From positions 1 to 19,720 of the forward strand of contig JAEWPQ010000016.1 of the NCBI GenBank assembly GCA_023460575.1: a stretch of 19,720 nucleotides of DNA. Reading direction: 5' to 3'. The DNA is from Bacillota bacterium. Its GTDB lineage: Bacteria; Bacillota; Clostridia; Lachnospirales; Lachnospiraceae. Shown here one piece after another: positions 14,004 through 19,720 of this stretch (its first letter is position 1; each line of letters begins with the position of its first letter). The translations under genes were made by a program, and so were the position numbers. Under the pieces are notes generated by a model. The model worked only from the letters and a program-made list of their open reading frames with translations. It made no database searches and was not told the DNA's origin.

Positions 14004-15156
14004 GAGTAAACAGGAGCTGACTGCAGAAGAGTGCCGCAAAGCCCTGGAATTTGCTATTAGACAGCTGAAAGATAATTTAGTGGAGTTCACTCACTCTTTT
14101 AAAAAGGCATACAGTGAAGACGGCTTTTATAAGCCTACTCCCAATGTAAACTGGACTACCGGTTTCTGGACCGGGCAACTGTGGCTTGCTTATGAGTGGA
14201 GCAGGGATGAGGCGTTTTCCAAAGCCGGCAGCATTCAGGCAGACAGCTTTTTAAAGAGGATCGAAAATAAGGTAGAAGTAGACCATCATGATATGGGATT
14301 TCTTTATTCCCCATCCTGTGTGGCAGCCTGGAAGCTGGTGGGAGATGAAACTGGAAGGAAAGCGGCAATTAAGGCGGCAGATCAGCTTATCAGCCGTTTT
14401 CAGCCGGTAGGAGAGTTTATCCAGGCATGGGGTCCTATGAACCAGCCGGAAAATTACCGTTTTATCATTGACTGCCTGTTAAACCTGCCTCTTCTTTACT
14501 GGGCATCAGAGGAAACAAATGATTCACGGTACAAAGAAATTGCAGAAAAGCATATTCATACAGCCATTGCCAATGTCATCAGAGAAGATTATTCTACCTG
14601 GCATACCTTCTTTATGAATATGGCAACAGGAGAGCCTGATCACGGTGCAACGTGCCAGGGATACCGGGATGGGTCCGCCTGGGCAAGAGGGCAGGCATGG
14701 GGCGTATACGGCTGCGCTTTGGCATACCGCTATACGAAAAGAGAAGAATATGTGGAAGATTTCAAGCATGTGACAGGATACTTCCTTGACCATCTTCCTG
14801 ATGATCTGGTGCCTTACTGGGATCTGGAATTTACAGATGGATCAGGAGAGCCAAAAGATTCTTCTTCTGCTTCCATTGCAGCTTGCGGAATGCTTGAGAT
14901 GGCAAAATACTTACCGGAGCCGGAAGCAGCTTATTATAGTTCCATAGCAAAGAAAATTATGGAATCTGTAGTGGCTGGTTATGCAGTAAAAGATGGAACT
15001 GAATCTAACGGACTGGTGCTTCACAGCACATATTCCAAGAAATCTCCATATAACACCTGCACTCCGGAGGGCGTGGATGAATGCAACATCTGGGGAGATT
15101 ATTTCTATTTAGAAGCGCTTATCCGTCTGTCCATGGACTGGAATCCATACTGGTAA
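13975..15156 (+). CDS. GH88 unsaturated glucuronyl hydrolase
   Basis: 393 residues with no signal peptide. The start at ATG 13975 lies inside the end of the beta-glucuronidase gene, 9 bases after GGAGG (13961-13965). The alpha6/alpha6-barrel family is recognised from WTTGFWTGQLWLAYE (60-74), HHDMGF with Asp106, IIDCLLNLPLLYWA with Asp166, GATCQGYRDGSAWARGQAWG (224-243) and a C-terminal WGDYFYLEAL. Asp106 and Asp166 correspond to the catalytic Asp88 and Asp149 of Bacillus GL1 UGL. The enzyme hydrates the double bond of 4,5-unsaturated uronic acid at the non-reducing end of lyase products, releasing it as a keto acid. It therefore acts directly after the heparinase II/III-family lyase encoded at 3128-4936. 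Preference for chondroitin, hyaluronan, heparin or other disaccharides is not readable. Confidence 0.93.
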   Translation: MKETTTKLFESKQELTAEECRKALEFAIRQLKDNLVEFTHSFKKAYSEDGFYKPTPNVNWTTGFWTGQLWLAYEWSRDEAFSKAGSIQADSFLKRIENKVEVDHHDMGFLYSPSCVAAWKLVGDETGRKAAIKAADQLISRFQPVGEFIQAWGPMNQPENYRFIIDCLLNLPLLYWASEETNDSRYKEIAEKHIHTAIANVIREDYSTWHTFFMNMATGEPDHGATCQGYRDGSAWARGQAWGVYGCALAYRYTKREEYVEDFKHVTGYFLDHLPDDLVPYWDLEFTDGSGEPKDSSSASIAACGMLEMAKYLPEPEAAYYSSIAKKIMESVVAGYAVKDGTESNGLVLHSTYSKKSPYNTCTPEGVDECNIWGDYFYLEALIRLSMDWNPYW

Positions 15157-15187
15157 GCAATCAATTGATGAAACGAGGCGAATGTTC

Positions 15188-16888
15188 ATGAAGCTTGAAA
15201 CAAAAGAGGATTACCGGCAGCTGATGTTTCAGCTGTTAGATCCATTAAAACCATTATACAGCAAGGGCTGTGCCAGACTGCACTTAGGGGACAGCGGTGT
15301 TACTTATCCTGAAGTAAGTATGGAAATGGAGGCCTTTTCCCGGCCATTATGGGCTCTGGTTCCGCTTTGGCTTGGGGGAGGAAAAGGTTTTGAAGAAATT
15401 TATTTAAACGGTTTAAGAAACGGAACAGATCCATTACATTCCGAATACTGGGGCGGTTTTAATGACTACGACCAGAGGTTTGTAGAGATGGCTGCCATAG
15501 CAAGCGGTCTGATCTTTACTCCGGAAAAGCTTTGGGAGCCATTGGAAGAAAGAGAAAAGGACAATCTGGCTAAATGGCTTTACGGAATTAATGAGCATAT
15601 CATACCGGACTGTAACTGGCAGTTTTTCATGATTCTTGTAAACGTTGCCCTTCAGAAGCTGGGTTATCCATACAGCAAAGAAAAGCTGATGTCAGGTCTT
15701 CATAAAATCGAAAGCTATTATATTGGAGATGGATGGTACCGGGATGGAGGATCCAGCCAGAAGGATTACTACATTTCCTTTGCCATGCATTATTATGGGC
15801 TTTTGTATTCTGCAGCAATGGAAGACGAAGATCCGAAGCGGTGCATTCAATTTAAAGAGCGGGCAAAGATTTTTGCCGGAGATTTTATTTACTGGTTTGA
15901 TGAGAATGGTGCTGCACTTCCTTTCGGAAGAAGTCTTGCCTATCGTTTTGGAGAAGCTGCATTCTGGTCCGCCTATTTATTTGCAGGACTTGATGATATA
16001 CCGGCAGGAGTAATAAAAGGAATTTTATCCCGTCATTTAAACTGGTGGCTGGATCAGAAAATCTTTGACCGGGATGGAGTTCTGACCATCGGATATTCTT
16101 ATCCAAATCTCATTATGGCAGAGCGTTACAATGCACCCGGTTCACCATATTGGGGAATGAAGACTCTTTTGTGTCTGGGACTTCCCGATAATCATCCTTT
16201 CTGGACTGCAAAAGCGGAACCTCTGCCCAGGCTTGACAGTATAAAACCTTTAATGCAGGCTGACATGCTGATGCAGCGGATCGGCGGGGATGTGATCGCA
16301 TATCCTGCAGGCGTTTGTGAAAAATACGGCCATGGACATGTGCCGGAGAAATATTCCAAGTTTGCCTACTCCACCCGTTTCGGTTTCTCTGTAGCCAGGA
16401 GTCAGATTATAATTCATGAAAATGCACCTGATTCTTCCCTGGCATTTGTGATAGACGGTGATGATTATGTTTTTGTGAGAAAATACAGTGACAGCTATGA
16501 AGTTTTGGAAGACCGGGTAATCAGCTGCTGGCATCCATTTCCGGGAATATCCGTTACCACAACTATTATACCGAAGGAATACGGTCATTTGAGAATTCAT
16601 GAGATTGAAAGCCAGTATGACTGTACTGCTTACGACTGCGGATTCTCCGTTAAAAAGTTTACAAAAGAATATGAACAGATGGCAGCAGGAACAGCGGCTG
16701 TCGTATCAAATGAGGAGCAGAGCTGCCAGGTAACAGGGACTGGTCCCGGCGCGGCTGGCTTTGTGATTGAATCTGACCCCAACACCAACGTGCTTTATCC
16801 CAATGCTGCGATTCCTGCAGTATCCTATCGGATAAAAAAAGGAGAAACGATCCGGCTTGAAACACAGGTGAAAAGCTCTGTCCGCTAA
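15188..16888 (+). CDS. DUF2264-family protein, putative polysaccharide-processing enzyme
   Basis: 566 residues from ATG 15188 (MKLETKEDY). An in-frame ATG at 15182 is only 3 bases from GAGG (15175-15178), while 15188 is 9 bases away, so I prefer the latter. The N-terminal two thirds (about 10-370) match the DUF2264 pattern: MEAFSRPLWALVPLW, GGFNDYDQRFVEMAA, NWQFFMILVNVAL, GWYRDGG, QKDYYISFAMHYYG and ALPFGRSLAYRFG. This resembles an alpha/alpha toroid. The C-terminal third is beta-rich, as in heparinase-type lyases. There is no signal peptide. The family's activity was not known to me. Its place after GH88 suggests action on the same uronic oligosaccharides, perhaps as a second lyase or hydrolase. 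It is the last gene before a hairpin at 16915-16965. Confidence 0.8.
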   Translation: MKLETKEDYRQLMFQLLDPLKPLYSKGCARLHLGDSGVTYPEVSMEMEAFSRPLWALVPLWLGGGKGFEEIYLNGLRNGTDPLHSEYWGGFNDYDQRFVEMAAIASGLIFTPEKLWEPLEEREKDNLAKWLYGINEHIIPDCNWQFFMILVNVALQKLGYPYSKEKLMSGLHKIESYYIGDGWYRDGGSSQKDYYISFAMHYYGLLYSAAMEDEDPKRCIQFKERAKIFAGDFIYWFDENGAALPFGRSLAYRFGEAAFWSAYLFAGLDDIPAGVIKGILSRHLNWWLDQKIFDRDGVLTIGYSYPNLIMAERYNAPGSPYWGMKTLLCLGLPDNHPFWTAKAEPLPRLDSIKPLMQADMLMQRIGGDVIAYPAGVCEKYGHGHVPEKYSKFAYSTRFGFSVARSQIIIHENAPDSSLAFVIDGDDYVFVRKYSDSYEVLEDRVISCWHPFPGISVTTTIIPKEYGHLRIHEIESQYDCTAYDCGFSVKKFTKEYEQMAAGTAAVVSNEEQSCQVTGTGPGAAGFVIESDPNTNVLYPNAAIPAVSYRIKKGETIRLETQVKSSVR

Positions 16889-16914
16889 CAGAATCAGTTT
16901 TATCACTGAGATAT

Positions 16915-16965
16915 TGATAAGGGCGAGGAAGATGTTGACCGAGAACAGCTTCTTCGCCCTTATTA
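16915..16965 (+). terminator. Hairpin at the end of the transporter/enzyme operon
   Basis: Arms 16915-16931 (tgataagggcgaggaag) and 16949-16965 (cttcttcgcccttatta) pair over 17 bp with two wobble positions around a 17-base loop. The downstream sequence is only moderately T-rich (ccatcttt), so termination may be incomplete. It starts 27 bases after the DUF2264 stop codon. Confidence 0.6.
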
Positions 16966-16990
16966 CCATCTTTAGAATCTGATTATGACG

Positions 16991-17029
16991 CAGTGAAAGA
17001 ATAAAAAAATACAATAGATTCTTTCGCTG
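16991..17029. promoter_or_regulatory. 12-bp inverted repeat at the -35 region of the beta-galactosidase gene
   Basis: CAGTGAAAGAAT (16991-17002) and ATTCTTTCGCTG (17018-17029) are inverted repeats with one mismatch (G-T) and a 15-base A-rich spacer. The right arm covers the expected -35 position, and the repeat lies upstream of the transcription start, so a DNA operator (repressor or activator) is more likely than an RNA element. Confidence 0.45.
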
Positions 17030-17043
17030 ACGTGGATTATAAT
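17015..17043 (+). promoter_or_regulatory. Promoter of the beta-galactosidase gene
   Basis: A perfect TATAAT lies at 17038-17043. The -35 at 17-bp spacing (TAGATT, 17015-17020) is poor, suggesting activator help or repression through the overlapping inverted repeat. AGAAGGAGGGG precedes the ATG at 17077. Confidence 0.5.
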
Positions 17044-17076
17044 AGATGTAATGTTTTTAGAGAAGGAGGGGTTTTT

Positions 17077-19720
17077 ATGGAAGAAAAAACCGCAAAACTG
17101 GAATGGCTGAATGATCCTGAAAGTTTTTCTGTAAACAGGATCGCCGCTCATTCCGATCATCAATATTACGAGACAGAAAATGATGCATCAGAAGGTAATA
17201 TGAGACTTTGCCAGCCGCTTAACGGAACATGGCAGTTTTCCTATGCAGAAAAACCGGAAGAGAGAGTAAAGGAGTTTTATCAAAAAGATTTTATCGCAGA
17301 TAAATTTGATACAATCATGGTTCCCGGACATATAGAACTGCAGGGATTTGGCAGATGCCAGTATATCAACACCATGTATCCCTGGGATGGAGTTTCTGAT
17401 TTAAGACCTCCCTTTACTGATCCGGATAACAATCCGGTAGGAAGCTATTTGAGAGAGTTTGAATTGGAAACCGGATTAAAGGGAAAACGTCTTTTTCTCT
17501 CGTTTCAGGGAGTTGAAACAGCTTTTTACGTATGGCTGAACGGAGTTTTTATTGGTTATTCAGAGGATTCCTTTACCCCATCAGAGTTTGAGATTACTCA
17601 TGCAGTCTGTGACGGGATCAACCGCCTTGCAGTAGAGGTATATAAAAGAAGCAGTGCAAGCTGGATTGAGGACCAGGATTTTTTCCGTTTCTCTGGTATA
17701 TTCCGTGATGTTTATTTATATGCAGTTCCTTCCTGCCATGTAAGGGACTTGTTTGTGCATGCAGACGTTTCTGATGACTATAAGAATGGACAGTTAAAGG
17801 CAGAGCTTAATCTTATGGGAGAAGTAAAAGGAAGTGTCAGCGCTGTATTAAAGGACAGAGATGGAAACGGCGTCTTATCCTTTGATGCCCAGCCGGCTAA
17901 GGCTGATACAGTGCTTACCGGCTGTGTCCCAGGAGCCCGTTTATGGAACGGGGAGGATCCTTATCTTTACGAGTTATGGGTTTCGTTATTTGATGAGAAT
18001 GGACAGTTAATAGAGATAATTCCTCAAAAAGTGGGCTTCCGCCGGTTTGAAATGGTAAACCGTGTCATGCACCTTAATGGAAAACGGATTGTTTTTAGGG
18101 GAATTAACCGCCATGAGTTCAATGTCAGAAGGGGACGGGCCATTACAAAAGAAGATATGCTGTGGGACATCCGTTTTTTAAAACAGCATAACATCAATGC
18201 AGTCCGTACCTGTCATTATCCCGATCAGAGCCTGTGGTATAAACTGTGTGATGAATACGGCATTTATTTAATTGATGAGGCGAATTTAGAAAGCCATGGT
18301 TCCTGGCAGAAGATGGGCGACTGTGAGCCTTCATGGAATGTGCCGGGAAGTCTGCCTGAGTGGAAAGAATGCGTGGTGGACCGTGCAAAATCCATGCTGG
18401 AACGGGATAAAAACCATCCCAGTGTACTTATCTGGTCCTGCGGCAATGAATCCTATGCAGGAGAAGATATCCTGGCCATGTCGGAATTTTACCGTAAAAG
18501 AGATCCTGGCAGACTGGTTCACTACGAAGGCGTTTTCTGGAATAGGGAATTCGACCGGACCAGTGACATGGAAAGCCGTATGTATACAAAACCCGGTGAG
18601 GTGGAGGCTTATCTTAATGATGATCCCAGGAAGCCGTTTATATTGTGCGAATATATGCATGCCATGGGTAACTCTCTTGGAGGTATGCATAAATATACGG
18701 AACTGGAAGACCGCTATGAGATGTATCAGGGGGGTTTTATCTGGGATTATATTGATCAGTCTCTGATGAAAAAGGACGCATACGGAGAAGAACATATGAC
18801 ATATGGTGGTGATTTTGAAGACCGCCCCACGGATTACAGCTTCTGCGGCGACGGGATTGTTTACGCAGACCGTACGGCTTCTCCCAAAGCCCAGGAGGTG
18901 AAATATCTCTATCAGGATATTCGTCTCACACCGGATGAAAACGGAGTAAGAATTGAAAACCGCAGGCTGTTTGAAAACACCTCTGATTTCGAATTTATTT
19001 ATACCGTATTAAAGAACGGGGAACCTATATTCCAGGAGCGTTTTGAAGCTATTGTCGAACCATTAATGACCGCATATATTACGATTAAAATCCCGGAATG
19101 GAAAGATGCAGGGGAGTATGTCCATCAGGTTTCTGCAGTCTTAAAAGAAGATACTTTATGGGCTGATTCGGGTTTTGAAACTGCCTTTGGAGAGAGTGTC
19201 CGTGTGATCAGGGGAGAGACGTTACCTGGAAGTAAAAAGTCAATGAATGTAATTTACGGAGACGTAAATATTGGCGTATCGGGAGAAGGGTTTAGGATTC
19301 TCTTTTCCAGACAGGAAGGAAGTATTGTTTCCATAGTTTATGACGGAAAAGAATGGGTGGGAAGACCTGTTATGCCTGTTTACTGGAGAGCGACTACCGA
19401 CAATGACAAGGGAAATAAATTCTCCGTTAAAAGTTCCATGTGGTTAGGCGCGGGCAGATTCCCCTCTTACAGAAATGAAAACTGCAAAGTGGAAGAAAAA
19501 GAAGGCTGCATTACAGTTACTTATACCTATCAGCTGTCTGTTATACCGGAGGCTGAAACAGAGGTCACCTATGAAGTGAATTCAACCGGGACCATCCACG
19601 TGAGAGCCGTATTTCATGGAAAAGAGGGGCTGCCCCAGCTTCCTGCTTTTGGAATGAGGATTATCACTCCGTCTGCTGCCAAGCAGTTTACCTGGTATGG
19701 CAGAGGACCGGAAGAGAATT
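17077..19720 (+). CDS. LacZ-type GH2 beta-galactosidase, 3' end outside window
   Basis: The frame is open from ATG 17077 to the right edge (881 complete codons, no stop). GAAGGAGG lies 7 bases upstream. There is no signal peptide. Order: jelly roll (about 40-215), immunoglobulin-like domain (about 220-325), TIM barrel with RGINRHEF (341-348), acid/base Glu458 in WSCGNES, nucleophile Glu525 in ILCEYMHAMGNSLG, then linker and the start of the large beta-sandwich (Bgal_small_N) with WYGRGPEEN (873-881). Full LacZ proteins are about 1000-1030 residues, so roughly 130-150 are missing. The NxK glucuronidase pair is not seen, and the tail domain is characteristic of beta-galactosidase. It would cleave terminal beta-galactose from imported oligosaccharides in the cytoplasm. 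It has its own promoter and operator-like repeat but lies directly after the uronide operon, so it probably belongs to the same pathway. Confidence 0.92.
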   Translation, partial: MEEKTAKLEWLNDPESFSVNRIAAHSDHQYYETENDASEGNMRLCQPLNGTWQFSYAEKPEERVKEFYQKDFIADKFDTIMVPGHIELQGFGRCQYINTMYPWDGVSDLRPPFTDPDNNPVGSYLREFELETGLKGKRLFLSFQGVETAFYVWLNGVFIGYSEDSFTPSEFEITHAVCDGINRLAVEVYKRSSASWIEDQDFFRFSGIFRDVYLYAVPSCHVRDLFVHADVSDDYKNGQLKAELNLMGEVKGSVSAVLKDRDGNGVLSFDAQPAKADTVLTGCVPGARLWNGEDPYLYELWVSLFDENGQLIEIIPQKVGFRRFEMVNRVMHLNGKRIVFRGINRHEFNVRRGRAITKEDMLWDIRFLKQHNINAVRTCHYPDQSLWYKLCDEYGIYLIDEANLESHGSWQKMGDCEPSWNVPGSLPEWKECVVDRAKSMLERDKNHPSVLIWSCGNESYAGEDILAMSEFYRKRDPGRLVHYEGVFWNREFDRTSDMESRMYTKPGEVEAYLNDDPRKPFILCEYMHAMGNSLGGMHKYTELEDRYEMYQGGFIWDYIDQSLMKKDAYGEEHMTYGGDFEDRPTDYSFCGDGIVYADRTASPKAQEVKYLYQDIRLTPDENGVRIENRRLFENTSDFEFIYTVLKNGEPIFQERFEAIVEPLMTAYITIKIPEWKDAGEYVHQVSAVLKEDTLWADSGFETAFGESVRVIRGETLPGSKKSMNVIYGDVNIGVSGEGFRILFSRQEGSIVSIVYDGKEWVGRPVMPVYWRATTDNDKGNKFSVKSSMWLGAGRFPSYRNENCKVEEKEGCITVTYTYQLSVIPEAETEVTYEVNSTGTIHVRAVFHGKEGLPQLPAFGMRIITPSAAKQFTWYGRGPEEN

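Noticed and set aside
13554..14090. Minus-strand frame of 178 codons antisense to the glucuronidase/GH88 junction
   Set aside because: Shadow of two strongly supported genes; no ribosome site or recognisable domain.
16250..17014. Minus-strand frames opposite the DUF2264 gene end
   Set aside because: Antisense shadows without start signals; the DUF2264 frame is supported by operon position and family pattern.
18296..18795. Plus and minus frames of about 155 codons within 18296-18795
   Set aside because: They overlap the TIM barrel and both catalytic glutamates of the beta-galactosidase, which is open from 17077 to the window edge.

Overview
The window looks like a chromosomal segment of an endospore-forming Lachnospiraceae-type Clostridia (Lacrimispora, Hungatella or Enterocloster-like). 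The grounds are moderate GC with AT-rich intergenic DNA, strong AGGAGG ribosome binding sites, a YesM/YesN two-component pair, carbohydrate ABC operons without their own ATPase, and DUF4489-like and collagen-like proteins of the kind seen on clostridial spores. The genus is inference; no rRNA or tRNA is present.

Region 1 (1-3030, all minus strand) looks like a spore-surface cluster. It holds a Gly-X-Y collagen-like protein that runs off the left edge, a small membrane-anchored protein with a calcium-loop-like motif, and two paralogous Cys-rich DUF4489-type proteins. A sigma-K-like promoter (AC-17 bp-CATATGATA) precedes the collagen-like gene. A hairpin terminator closes the DUF4489/membrane-protein unit. 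A long hairpin separates the two DUF4489 paralogues.

Region 2 (3031-8532, minus strand) is a three-gene operon: YesM-type sensor kinase, YesN/AraC-type response regulator and a cytoplasmic heparinase II/III-family lyase. It has its own TTGACA promoter, a full-consensus cre-like (CcpA) site just downstream of the predicted transcription start, and a strong terminator.

Region 3 (8641-16965, plus strand) is divergent from region 2. It encodes a sugar-binding lipoprotein, two permeases, a GH2 beta-glucuronidase, a GH88 unsaturated glucuronyl hydrolase and a DUF2264 protein. A tandem GTGAATA direct repeat, 11 bp apart and just upstream of a weak -35, is a good candidate operator for the AraC-type regulator. 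A hairpin between the binding-protein gene and the permease genes probably sets their relative expression.

Region 4 (16991-end, plus strand) holds a separate promoter with a 12-bp inverted repeat at the -35 region and a LacZ-type GH2 beta-galactosidase cut by the right edge.

Regions 2-4 read as one uronic-acid oligosaccharide utilisation locus. The kinase senses an extracellular cue, the regulator activates the transporter operon, oligosaccharides are imported intact, and lyase, unsaturated glucuronyl hydrolase, beta-glucuronidase and beta-galactosidase dismantle them in the cytoplasm. No sulfatase is visible. Plausible substrates are unsulfated glycosaminoglycan or proteoglycan-linker fragments, or glucuronic-acid-capped galactans such as arabinogalactan side chains. 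The transporter ATPase must be encoded elsewhere.
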